Assembly: GCA_945910005.1 (NCBI GenBank)
Contig: OX246739.1
Location: 2,572,001 to 2,636,000 of the forward strand
Reading direction: 5' to 3'
From: Isoperla grammatica
Lineage: Eukaryota; Arthropoda; Insecta; Plecoptera; Perlodidae
Length of the DNA stretch: 64,000 bases
The notes under the pieces were generated by a model. It saw nothing but the letters and a program-made list of their open reading frames with translations, was not told the DNA's origin and made no database searches. Position numbers and translations under genes: made by a program. Within the stretch, counting starts at the first letter, position 1; each line of letters starts with the position of its first letter. Positions 1 through 32,762 of the stretch are shown here, piece by piece.

Positions 1-124
1 TATAGTTACCTAGTACGCTTGGGTGGAGCAGGTGCTTGTTTCCCCTTCCGGTTTGTGGGCCGCCTCATCTGAACGAGGTTTCCCTTCGTGTTGGTCATGA
101 TGGGACCTCCCGTGAAGGTGCTGA

Positions 125-676
125 GCTTGCTCACCACGCCATCTGTCGGAACATTGTTCTAGCATTAGCCTTACTCACTCATCAATCAATAGATGCATGC
201 TTGCTCACCACACCATCTGTCGGAACATTGTTCTAGCATTAGCCTTACTCACTCATCAATCAATAGATGCATGCTTGCTCACCACGCCATCTGTCGGAAC
301 ATTGTTCTAGCATTAGCCTTACTCACTCATCAATCAATAGATGCATGCTTGCTCACCACGCCATCTGTCGGAACATTGTTCTAGCATTAGCCTTACTCAC
401 TCATCAATCAATAGATGCATGCTTGCTCACCACACCATCTGTCGGAACATTGTTCTAGCATTAGCCTTACTCACTCATCAATCAATAGATGCATGCTTGC
501 TCACCACGCCATCTGTCGGAACATTGTTCTAGCATTAGCCTTACTCACTCATCAATCAATAGATGCATGCTTGCTCACCACGCCATCTGTCGGAACATTG
601 TTCTAGCATTAGCCTTACTCACTCATCAATCAATAGATGCATGCTTGCTCACCACGCCATCTGTCGGAACATTGTT
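125..676. repeat. 74-bp minisatellite in ABL intron
   Basis: Seven full units and one 34-bp partial unit of a 74-bp repeat beginning GCTTGCTCACCAC. Units are identical except for one G/A site (CACGCC or CACACC). Short ORFs over it are by-products of the repeat. Confidence 0.95.
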
Positions 677-878
677 GCCTTTTTATATAGCAGTCTAGTA
701 TAAAACATTTCTTTCATTCCCGGGCAAATAGTTTCCTTGAAACCAGGGAGCGTGGTCTACTAGACCAATGCCTAACTGACGGCCACCAACCAGGGTGCAC
801 ACTGACTCAAGACATTCAAACAAAGATGTTATCATGAAGAACTTGAGCGCATGCTGTTGTTGTTTGAACGTAACTCAC

Positions 879-22615
<21,737 letters not shown>

Positions 22616-24015
22616 GATTTGGGACCATTCCCCAGTCGGCCTAAGGCACAGCACGCCGAGCCACACTGAAGAACGTTTGTCGTTACGCTCATCGATACAT
22701 TTCAGGTTTTTTTTTTTAAAGATCAACGTAATAAAAACTTAAGTTCCATTACAGTTAATATAAATACTGTCGGTAAAATGGTTTTATCACTATCGTAAAA
22801 CTTATTCACTCGCACATCTCAAAAACAAATCTCCACCACCATCTTTGACATCTCGACGTCGATTGTTTAGTTTGACATTTGAACATGAGAGAGCAGCACG
22901 AGACGAGGAGGAAATTTAAGCAGCGGAGGCGGGAAGCCGAGAGAAAACGAAAGTAACCGAGTGCATGAATCATAATCAATTATTGTTATTTGTTTTATTT
23001 TATTTATTTTAACATACAATTTATTCTTACAGTTTACATACAGTATAGTTCAGTTTCATTTCAGGTAAACGTTAAATAATGCAGTTGTAATCATATAACG
23101 ATTAATTTATACTCCAAGATACAGGTACAGGTACAGAAGTGTAAGTGAACAAATGTGAATACAAAATTAAAAACCTCACAAAATCATAACAGTAAAATAA
23201 TAAAAGAGTCTGGGAAACATAGACATTTTGTAAGGTCTTAATTTCTTAAATAGTTACAGCCTGTTGAGGAGAGCTGCTGTAGTCAGTCCCCAAAATATTG
23301 TAACGGTAAAAAAAAAACCTACCATGTTTTTGAAAATCTTCATTCTTCACCATGAATTTGCACCGAAGTGAAGATGAAAGTGCACTAAGTCGTTGAGAAA
23401 GACACAGTCAGTACATACAAAATATATATTGGATACTAGAAGCAGTAAAATTGAAAATTTCAGGAGAGAGTGTTGTAAATGTATTACATCACAATCACAT
23501 AAACTAGTACCAAATAAAACTGAAAGTATTACTTACTGGGATGGTTTGGACTGAGTGATACTGATAGGATGGATTGAAATAAAGTATAAATTAAGATTTT
23601 AGATAGGATAAACTTTATATACTGACCACTATCTGTGTACTGACCATTGTTTTTGAAAAATACATCACATACCAAAGGACAAAGTATGTGATTCAATGTG
23701 TAATTTATGCTATGACCAGTTAATTGGAATAATGTACTAATTTTTTTTATGTCCCATTTACTATTGTTTTTGTAAAGTATGTAAAACGAAAATTGTGCTA
23801 TTACTATCCGTCCCTGTGTATTTTTGATGGACTATGTGGCTGGATTGTTTTGTACTGTATTTATGTATGTCCATTGACCATTGATAATGTTTACATTGCG
23901 AGACAGTTGCATAGAATTGTATGAATCGTTTCAACTTACTTTTGAAACTATGTATAATGTAAAATATGAATGTAATGTTTGTAAAATAGCAAAAATGCTA
24001 ATAAAGATACTACTT

Positions 24016-24058
<43 letters not shown>

Positions 24059-24082
24059 TTCAACATATTAATGTGTGAATAA
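22616..24082. other. Intergenic DNA upstream of ABL
   Basis: No gene recognised. The last 300 bases end in AATAAAG followed by ACTACTTCTACTACTACT repeats, which looks like the 3' end of a non-LTR retroelement. No reverse transcriptase frame is present. Confidence 0.45.
24009..24054. repeat. (CTA)n microsatellite
   Basis: About 14 CTA/CTT triplets right after an AATAAAG signal at about 23999-24005. Confidence 0.9.
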
Positions 24083-24105
24083 GGTGGAAAAAAAGTAGCG
24101 ATAAT

Positions 24106-24170
24106 GGGTTTCGAATCCCAGACCTCGAGCATGCTACACAGAAACGTTACTACATACGCCATAGCACACG
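24106..24170 (-). repeat. tRNA-Ala-like module 0 (degenerate)
   Basis: Minus strand: CTCGAGGTCTGGGATTCGAA, a damaged B box; the anticodon-arm part has changed to TGTAGCATG. It is the most diverged copy. Confidence 0.55.
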
Positions 24171-24507
24171 ATGATACTAAAAAATTTCCCCCATTAAAAC
24201 CCTTCTCGAAATAGATTTTTTTGACACTTTGTCATTTTAAAATCGCATTCGATCGATTGAGTTCGTGAATGCGAAGCCGCAAACGGTTTTTTTCAACAAC
24301 GAGCCGTTAACCGTCATATAGACTAGTGATTGGATTTGAATGTGATACACAAACTATATAGTCCTATACCAAGCTCAAAATTGGGTGTTTTATGTGTGTA
24401 TGCGTCTCTCGCGTCTATGTAAGTCGTTTAGAAAGACAAGGTCAGTATATAAAAAACAAAGAATATATTGTTAATGTTAATAAGGTGGAAAAAAAAGTAG
24501 CAATGAT

Positions 24508-24575
24508 GCGTCTCGAACCCCAGACCTCGAGCATGCTAAGCGGAAACGTTACTACATACGCCATAGCACACGGTG
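24508..24575 (-). repeat. tRNA-Ala-like module 1
   Basis: Minus strand has A-box-like TATGGCGTATGTAGTAACG, an anticodon arm CGCTTAGCATG as in tRNA-Ala(AGC), then GAGGTCTGGGGTTCGAGACG, a B box in a T arm. No acceptor stem pairing was seen, so this is a SINE head rather than a tRNA gene. Confidence 0.7.
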
Positions 24576-25706
24576 ATACATCTAGCGCTTACACAGGTAC
24601 AAGACACACTGCTCTCAATGTTGTGCGTTGTTCGGGGTATTCAGTTAGCTTACATCTTAACCTCCTATAGCCGTCTGACCTCCTGATACACATCCACAGA
24701 AAACGCAGTTTTGGGACTTTCAAGACTGGACGTTGGGAACATCACTAACCTCCTATAGTCGTCTGAACTCCTGATACACATCCACAGAAAACGTAGTTTT
24801 GGGACCCACGTTAGGAACATCACCCTGAACAGCCAACATTAAAACATGTTTCCTCGGCTTACCGCTAATGCAAGGCAAACATTAACATGTCCAATGTATA
24901 GAGTAGGAATGTCCAATGGAGAAATTCTAATCATTATTTTCTTAACCCTTTAACAAGAGACGCTACGCGTCGTCAAAGACGTGCTCAAATACACTCTGTT
25001 TTTTAGAATTATATTCTTAACGGCTATATTGTTTATTTGAGCGATCTTAAAGTTAATTCCCGAGGTAGATCTGAAAATTGTCTACTTTGACGAAAATCAT
25101 CGCTTTGCTATGTTTGTTATGAACGACGTCAGACGTCGCCAAAATTTTAAAGATTTTCTTGTCAAGTTCCACTTTCGGTACCGATTGTGGATGAACAGTG
25201 GTACCTAGTTAGTCGTAGCGTCGAACTTAAGGTCAGTAAGAATCTTTGGTGACGTAGTATGAGCGTCGGTAGCGTCGGTTTGCACAGGTCGTGGTGAGGC
25301 GACGCCAACTTCAGGTAACCAAAATAGTAGATTTTTTGAGGTTTTTATTTCTTTACGGGTAAACGGTTTGAGATAGAATTTTTTGGTTGTCAATTCCTTC
25401 TTATTTATCGCTCTTTTGATATGTTTCGTATTTTAAAAAAAATAAAAAAAATAAAAATTTGAAAATTCTCCGATTCTGCCTTTCTGTGAGGTTTTTTGAA
25501 ATTTTGGGCGCCTGTATCTCTGTAAGTATGAGTTCCACCATATTTTCGTTTTCAGGATGTCTAGATAATTAATTAAAAAAAATTAAAAAAAATACAGAAA
25601 CAAATTTGGGCCACACGTTTTTTTGCTACGAGCACTTAAAAAAAAAATTTCCTCCATGTAAACCCTTCTCAACTTTTCTTGGCTGAATATGGAAGAAAAA
25701 AAGACT

Positions 25707-25780
25707 GCCGGTTGCGGGTATCGAACCCCGGACCGCGAAAACACTAGTCGGCGTCGCTACTGCCTACGCCACGCCACAGG
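25707..25780 (-). repeat. tRNA-like module of a second type, copy 1
   Basis: Minus strand: TGGCGTAGGCAGTAGCGACG (A box) ... GCGGTCCGGGGTTCGATACC (T arm with B box), then CGCAACCGGC. The anticodon arm differs from the Ala-like modules and is not clearly assignable. Confidence 0.65.
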
Positions 25781-26161
25781 ATGGAAGTTGGATTGTTTAC
25801 ACTAGTACATAACACACCGCTCTCCAATGCATGTATGTATCTAGATTCATTCTTATTCTAATTGTAACACCTAAGATAGATAAATTTACGAACAGAGGGT
25901 CTCATTGGATTCAAAAAATATCCAAGAATACGATCTGAAGGTAAAAACTCCGAAAATTGTGAAAAAAACGGCTTCGAAGTTTTTTAAATTTTCGGAGTTT
26001 TTATCATCAGATTGTATTGATTGATTGGTTGATCGCGTAAGAGTTAATCGTTTGTGGAAACAATGAGCCGTTTGACAGTTAAAAAATAAACCGTGTCCAT
26101 GCACGTTGATGCATTGATATAAATGCGTGAAAATGGTGGAACAAAAAAGAGTGGGTGTAAC

Positions 26162-26222
26162 TGGTCTCGAACCCCAGACCTCGACCATGCTAAGCGGAGA
26201 CATACCCAATACGCCATAGCAC
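26162..26222 (-). repeat. tRNA-Ala-like module 2
   Basis: Minus strand: TATGGCGTATTGGGTATGTC, TCCGCTTAGCATGGTCGAGG, TCTGGGGTTCGAGACC. It keeps the TTAGCAT anticodon loop. Confidence 0.7.
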
Positions 26223-27396
26223 ACGATGTTACTTCCAGCGCTTACACAGGTACAAGACACTGCTCTCAATGTTGTGCGTTGTTCGGGGTATTCAGTTAGC
26301 TTACATCTTAACCTCCTATAGCCGTCTGAACTCCTGATACACATCCACAGAAAACGCAGTTTTGGGACTTTCAAGACTGGACGTTGGGAACATCACTTTA
26401 ACCTCCTATAGTCGTCTGAACTCCTGATACACATCCACAGAAAACGTAGTTTTGGGACCCACGTTAGGAACATCACCCTGAACAGCCAACATTAAAACAT
26501 GTTTCCTCGGCTTACCGTTAATGCAAGGCAAACATTAACATGTCCAATGTATAGAGTAAGAATGTCCAATGGAGAAATTCTAATCATTATTTTCTTAACC
26601 CTTTAACAAGAGACGCTACGCGTCGTCAAAGACGTGCTCAAATACACTCTGTTTTTTAGAATTATATTCTTAACGGCTATATTGTTTATTTGAGCGATCT
26701 TAAAGTTAATTCCCGAGGTAGATCTAAAAATTGTCTACTTTGAAAAAAATCATCGCTTTGCTATGTTTGTTATGAACGACGTCAGACGTCGCCAAAATTT
26801 TAAAGATGTTCTTGTCAAGTTCCACTTTCGGTACCGATTGTGGATGAACGGTGGTACCTAGTTAGTCGTAGCGTCGAACTTAAGGTCAGTAAGAATCTTT
26901 GGTGACGTAGTATGAGCGTCGGTAGCGTCGGTTTGCACAGGTCGTGGTGAGGCGACGCCAACTTCAGGTAACCAAAATAGTAGATTTTTTGAGGTTTTTA
27001 TTTCTTTACGGGTAAACGGTTTGAGATAGAATTTTTTGGTTGTCAATTCCTTCTTATTTATCGCTCTTTTGATATGTTTCGTATTAAAAAAAAAAAAACA
27101 AAAAAAAAAAATTTGAAAATTCTCCGATTCTGCCTTTCTGTGAGGTTTTTTGAAATTTTGGGTGCCTGTATCTATGTAAGTATGACTCCCACCATATTTT
27201 CGTTTTCAGGATGTCTAGATAATTAATTAAAAAAAATTAAAAAAAATACAGAAACAAATTTGGGCCACACGTTTTTTTGCTACGAGCACTTAAAAAAAAA
27301 ATTTCCTCCATGCCCCCTCCCCCCCAACCCCCTCAACCCCCCCCCCCCCTTTCCCTTCTCAACTTTTCTTGGCTGAATATGGAAGAAAAAAAGACT

Positions 27397-27470
27397 GCCG
27401 GTTGCGGGTATCGAACCCCGGACCGCGAAAACACTAGTCGGCGTCGCTACTGCCTACGCCACGCCACAGG
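27397..27470 (-). repeat. tRNA-like module of a second type, copy 2
   Basis: Identical by eye to 25707-25780, about 1690 bp on. It is preceded by a C-rich expansion (about 27308-27353) that copy 1 lacks. Confidence 0.65.
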
Positions 27471-27853
27471 ATGGAAGTTGGACTGCTTACACTAGTACAT
27501 AACACACCGCTCTCCAATGCATGTATGTATCTAGATTCATTCTTATTCTAATTGTTACACCTAAGATAGATAAATTTACGAACAGAGGGTCTCATTGGAT
27601 TCAAAAAATATCCAAGAATACGATCTGAAGGTAAAAACTCCGAAAATTGTGAAAAAAACGGCTTCAAAGTTTTTTAAATTTTCGGAGTTTTTATCATCAG
27701 ATCGTATTGATTGATTGGTTGATCGCGAAAGAGTTAATCGTTTGTGGAAACAATGAGCCGTTTGACAGTTAAAAAATAAACCGTGTCCATGCACGTTGAT
27801 GCATTGATATTTAAATGCGTGAAAATGGTGGAACAAAAAAGAGTGGGTGTAAC

Positions 27854-27915
27854 GGGTCTCGAACCCCAGACCTCGACCATGCTAAGCGGAGACATCCCCC
27901 ATACGCTACAGCACA
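27854..27915 (-). repeat. tRNA-Ala-like module 3
   Basis: Same TTAGCAT loop and GGGGTTCGAGACC box as module 2; the A box has decayed (TGTAGCGTATGGGGGATG). Confidence 0.65.
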
Positions 27916-29321
27916 CCTTGATACTTCCAGCGCTTACACAGGTACAAGACACACTGCTCTCAATGTTGTGCGTTGTTCGGGGTATTCAGTTAGCTTATAT
28001 CTTAACCTCCTATAGCCGTCTGAACTCCTGATACACATCCACAGAAAACGCAGTTTTGGGACTTTCAAGACTGGACGTTGGGAACATCACTTTAACCTCC
28101 TATAGCCGTCTGAACTCCTGATACACATCCACGTACAGAAAACGTAGTTTTGGGACCCAAGACAGTTCATTCACGTTGGTAACATAAACATGTTCCCTCG
28201 ACTAACCATGATTCCTAGGCAAACCAAAACATTTTCAATGTGTACATTGGGAATGTCCGATGCAGGAAGTGTATACATTATTTTCTTAACCCTTTAACTC
28301 GTGACGCTACGCTCTGTCAAAAACGTGCTAAAATACACTGTGTTTTTGAGGTTTTAATTTTTAATGACTTTATTGTTTACTTGGGGGATCTTAAAGTTAA
28401 TACTCTATAGGTTGAACTGATAATTGTCTACTTTGAAAAAAAGCAACGTCTCCCTATGTTTATTGTGGACGATGTCAGGCGGCGCTGCAATGTCAAAGAT
28501 ATCACATGGGATGAACGGTGGTACCTAGGCGCTCATTACGTCGAACTTAAGGTCAGTAATAATGCATGGTGAGATGGTTTAAGCGTCGGTAGCGTCAGCT
28601 TACACAGGTCGTGGTGAGGCGTCGCCAACTTCGGGTAATAAGAATACTACATATGTTTAAGTTTTTATTTTTTAACAGGAAAACGGTTGGAAATAGAATT
28701 TTTTGTTGACGGTTTTTTGTTACTTATACCACTCTTGACTTTATTCGTATTTTTTTTTTTAATTAAAGAATATGAAATTCTCCGTCGGACTGCGATTCTG
28801 CTCGTCTGAGAGGAAATCTGAAACTTTCGGCGCCTGTATCTCTGTCAGTATGGCCCCCAGCATAATTTACCTTTGAAGACATCTAGATAGTTGTCAACAA
28901 AACAATAAAAATAAAAATAAAAAATAAAAATTGGTTCACCCATTTGGTAGCTACGAGCACTTGAAAAAAATGTCCCCCATTAAAACCCTTCTCGAAAATG
29001 CTTTTTTTTGACACTTTGTCGTTTTAAAATCGCATTCGATAGATTGAGTTCGTGAATGCGAAGCCGCGAACTGTTTTTTTAAACAACGAGCCGTTTGCCT
29101 GTTAAAACATAAACGGTGTCTCAACCGTCTTATATAGGCTAGTGATTGGATTTGAATATGATACACTAACTATAGTCCTATACCAAGCTCAAAATTGGGT
29201 GTTTTATGTGTGTATGCGTCTCTCGCGTCTATGTAAGTCGTTTAGAAAGACAAGGTCAGTTCATAAAAAACAAAGAATATATTGCTTATGTTAATAAGGT
29301 GGAAAAAAAAGTGGCGATGAT

Positions 29322-29388
29322 GGGTCTCGAACCCCAGACCTCGAGCATGCTAAGCGGAAACGTTACTACATACGCCATAACACACGAT
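29322..29388 (-). repeat. tRNA-Ala-like module 4
   Basis: Close to module 1: TATGGCGTATGTAGTAACG, CGCTTAGCATGCTCGAGG, GGGGTTCGAGACCC. Confidence 0.7.
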
Positions 29389-29700
29389 GGTACTTCTGGC
29401 GCTTACACAGGTACAACACACACTGTTCTCAATGTTGTGCATTGTTTGGGGTATTCAGATAGCTGATATCATAACCTCCTAAAGCCGTCCGAACTCCTGA
29501 TACACATCTACAGAAAACGCAGTTTTGGGACTTTTAAGACTTGGTTAGTTCTGATATCATAACCTCCTATAGCCGTCTGAACTCCTGATACACATCCACA
29601 GAAAACGCAGGTTTTGGTAGCTCCTTTCAGGGAACATCACTGAACAGCCAACATTAATTAAAACATGTTTCCTCGGCTAATTATATACAAACTGTGTCTA

Positions 29701-31302
29701 AACCGTCTCCATGCAGATTGTAGTATAGGCTAGTGATTGGATTTGAATGTGATACACACAAAAATTGGGTGTTTTATGTGTGTATGCGTTTCTCGCGTTC
29801 AAATAAAAAAGAACAGCAAACGATGTTCTTTACATACAATACAATGTTTTTATGTAAATGTGATAATTATATTTTTTACACCTCTAAACATTTACTTTTA
29901 TGAAGATGAAGAATGTATTTCAAATTGTCAGAGCCAACTGTTGAGTGTACATAATAATTATAGACGTGCGTGGTCTTACTCTCAAAGTTAAATCGAGCGT
30001 ATACGAGTCAACTCGCATGAAACATAGGCTTCTATACAGACCAAATTATACCAAAATTGTTAAAAAGTATCGAAAACAATAAGATCTTTATTCTACATGC
30101 GAGTTGACTTGTATTTGCTCGAGTCGGAGCATAGGGAACCTGGACAGGGAAATTTTCATTTTCAGGTTTTTCATGAGTGACTTAGGTACTAGGTATCCTG
30201 GTATTGTTGTTTATTTAGTAGTTTCATTCATGGCATACATGTTACATTTCCATAAGAGCCATATTACATTGTCAGTTACACAGATAACAATCACAACACA
30301 TAAAATATACGCAACACAAACACACTACACTACTGTCATAAGCTGCATTTACAATAATTTGATGGTAGGTACTAAGGTTGGAATTCATAGTCGGCCCCTA
30401 CACCTAGGGCGCCCATTGTTACCAAGGTAACAATTGTTTGCATGTTATTTCCCATAAACAAAACAAATCCATAGCAACAATGGGTGCCCCTAGGTGTAGG
30501 GGCCGACTATGAATTCCAACCTAAGTGTCCAAAGCAACAGTACCACAACATCTCTTTACCACTGTCGCAGTCGCTCAGAGCATAACAATAGGCCCATGTA
30601 TAACTGGTGTGTACCATTGGTTTATTATTGTTTATTGTATGGTAGCTTAGCTTTCATTGATCCAAAACAGTTGTTATGGAAATTGGAATTGTTAATAATA
30701 CAAACAAAATACATATTGTAATGAGTTTATTTTCAGGAAGTCTGCTAGTTTTTTTTAAAGCTTATTATGTTGTCGGAGTTTTTTTTATATGGTTGCTTGT
30801 TATATATTTTTATTTTTGGATAGCATGAGTTTATTTGTCCTGTATTTTATAATTCATTTTTTTGTCTTGTTTTATGTTGATGTGAGTTGACTTGGGATGT
30901 GAGTTTGGAGGTTTGCTCTTGTAAAATGAGAGTGGACAGAGGTGTTCAGCGGAAAAAGGTTGGGTGGGGTTGGAACGGACAAATGTTGTGGCAACTTGAA
31001 TAAGAGAGCAAGCAAGAGTAGATATTCCCTTATTCCTATCTCCTTGAATAGCTCTCTCCTCCTGAAAATTGCCGGCTACCCACGTGGAATGGAATGGAAC
31101 CATAACAAAATTTAAATGAGCCCGCCTCGTGCATGAATTTGGGTCTCAACTTTAAAAGGCGGCGCGTGTAGATAGTTGAAAGTTAATATCTATACATGGC
31201 GGTGTATTATTACCGCCAAACCTAACCTGTACAACTAGGGCTAGGCCTATTTTAGGTTAGCAACTGAATTCTGTTCAGCAAAAGTTAAGTGTTATTTGTA
31301 AA
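29701..31302. other. Intergenic DNA upstream of POLE3
   Basis: Apart from the MITE and the fading end of the array, nothing gene-like is visible. The last 150 bases hold GGCCTA motifs and presumably the POLE3 promoter; no TATA box stands out. Confidence 0.5.
30377..30520. mobile_element. 144-bp MITE, copy 1
   Basis: Near-palindromic: GTTGGAATTCATAGTCGGCC at the left, its complement at the right, about 50 bp of inverted repeat in all. Flanked by the 5-bp duplication CTAAG (30372-30376, 30521-30525). No coding capacity. Confidence 0.92.
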
Positions 31303-31573
31303 ATGGCAGATCGTCACGATGAATTAACTTTACCGAATGCAGTCGTCACACGACTCATTAAAGATGTTTTACCTGAAGGCGTTAATATTGCTAAAGAAGC
31401 TAGAACGGCGTTTTCGAAGGCAGCGTCAGTGTTTGTTTTGTATGTAACTTCCCAATCAAATTCAGTCGCCCTGAAGAATAATAGGAAGACTATAACAGGA
31501 CAAGATGTTTTGGTAGCTATGGAAGACATGGAGTTTGAAAAGTTTGTGGAACCTCTTGAGAAATCGCTAAGCA
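31303..31573 (+). CDS. POLE3: POLE3 exon 1: histone fold
   Basis: Carries the whole histone fold, ending EKSLS plus one base. The Met context (AAAATGG) is good, and the start matches the family N-terminus. Confidence 0.96.
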
Positions 31574-32704
31574 GTAAGTTGATGACCCTCTTAGGCCCTA
31601 TCCAACCTCCTAGGGCCTAGGTCACTTATGCTTTGTTTTGAACGTCTAGACCTTGACGTAGGCTATTTTATTTAGAAATGTTCAGTTAATTAGTCCCTAT
31701 AGGCCTTTGCCTAGTGTATGTAAACGATGTAACAATATGCCTAGCCTAGGGCCTATGGCTGGAATTCATAGTCGGCCCCTACACCTAGGGGCGCCCATTG
31801 TAACCAAGGTAACAATTGTTTGCATGTTATTTCCCATAAACAAAACAAATCCATAGCAACAATGGGTGCCCCTAGGTGTAGGGGCCGACTATGAATTCCA
31901 ACCTATGTCTTTCACTGTCTAGGCCTAGCCTAGGCTAGCCTAGGCCCTAGTGCTTCCACCGTGTGCAGCACTGTGTTGCTCCCAGTTCAGTCGATGAAGT
32001 AGGCCTAGTCGTTTCATTATAAATGTGGTGGTCGCATTGTTGTCATATTCCACTCACCACTGCACTAGGCTATATCAGAGAGTCAAAATGCCAATTGTGA
32101 CTTTTCAAGTTAACTGGGAGTGCACCCAGTGCGTACCAATGGAAAACGCCATAAGTTTTAGCAAGTCGTTTCAATATATATTCAGAATCATAGCATTGCT
32201 AATGCTGAGCTGACAATAATTCTAGTCAACCAAAATTCCGCTGAACTGCGTGCAAACGGAATAAATGGCGCCTAGGCTAATTCGATTGTTGAAATGACAA
32301 GGTCCTGGAACATGTGGATATATGCAGCTATAAGCATCCCTAAAAACACCCTATTGCTAGTTTTATATAAATTGTTTCTCATTCAAATAGGCCTACCAGT
32401 TCCAAAAGAATTAATCAGTCTATCTTAGGTTTGGAGACTATTTGTTTTGTGTTTTACAGTCCATGTACATGGCTAATTTTTTAATCAACAAAATAACTAC
32501 CCAACTATGGTTTCATCTAACACAATTTCTTATTTTTGTATCTCAACAGACTTCAAAAGAGCTCAAAGGGAGAAAAAAGAAGCTACAGCAAAACGCAAGC
32601 AACAGAGCAAAGATGACACAACCAAAAAGGGCGATACAACCGGAGAAGAGGAAGAATTGGTTGATGAAAAAGAGAATGATATTGAAACAATAGAAGACGA
32701 TTAA
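31303..32704 (+). CDS. POLE3: DNA polymerase epsilon subunit 3 (histone-fold protein)
   Basis: Two exons, 31303-31573 and 32550-32704, joined AGC A / AC TTC (GTAAGT...CAACAG). Product 141 residues, against about 147 in human. Begins [20 protein letters not shown] and continues [40 protein letters not shown]: the histone fold that pairs with POLE4 in polymerase epsilon and with ACF1/SNF2H in CHRAC. Exon 2 gives the charged tail ([12 protein letters not shown] ... [20 protein letters not shown]) typical of this family. AATAAA at 32757-32762 lies 53 bases past the stop, so the 3' UTR is short. The intron carries a MITE. Confidence 0.96.
31758..31902. mobile_element. MITE copy 2, inside the POLE3 intron
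   Basis: Same element as 30377-30520 (145 bp), here starting GCTGGAATTCATAGTCGGCC, flanked by CTATG on both sides (31753-31757, 31903-31907). Near-identical to copy 1. Confidence 0.92.
32550..32704 (+). CDS. POLE3: POLE3 exon 2: basic then acidic tail
   Basis: Starts after TCTCAACAG; basic [14 protein letters not shown] then acidic [20 protein letters not shown], stop TAA at 32702-32704. Confidence 0.93.
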
Positions 32705-32756
32705 AATTTACTTAGCAAAGACTATCAAACCAGAAAAATTGATTTAACTTGTGCAT

Positions 32757-32762
32757 AATAAA
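32757..32762 (+). terminator. Poly(A) signal of POLE3
   Basis: AATAAA 53 bases after the stop codon on the coding strand. Confidence 0.7.

Larger units (their letters stand above)
24083..29700. repeat. Tandem array of about 1.65-1.7-kb units with tRNA-like modules
   Basis: Landmarks recur at a fixed step: CCTTTAACAAGAGACGCTAC near 24951 and 26604, with a diverged form near 28294; the module CTCGAACCCCAGACCTCGA near 24513, 26166, 27859 and 29327. Units 1 and 2 are almost identical; unit 3 and the partial unit 4 are diverged. Inside each unit is a further pair of about 90-bp repeats beginning TAACCTCCTATAG.CGTCTG. No conserved protein. Confidence 0.9.

Noticed and set aside
24508..29388. Functional tRNA-Ala genes
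   Set aside because: Anticodon and T arms look right, but I could not pair an acceptor stem and D arms are decayed; sequence context is shared repeat.
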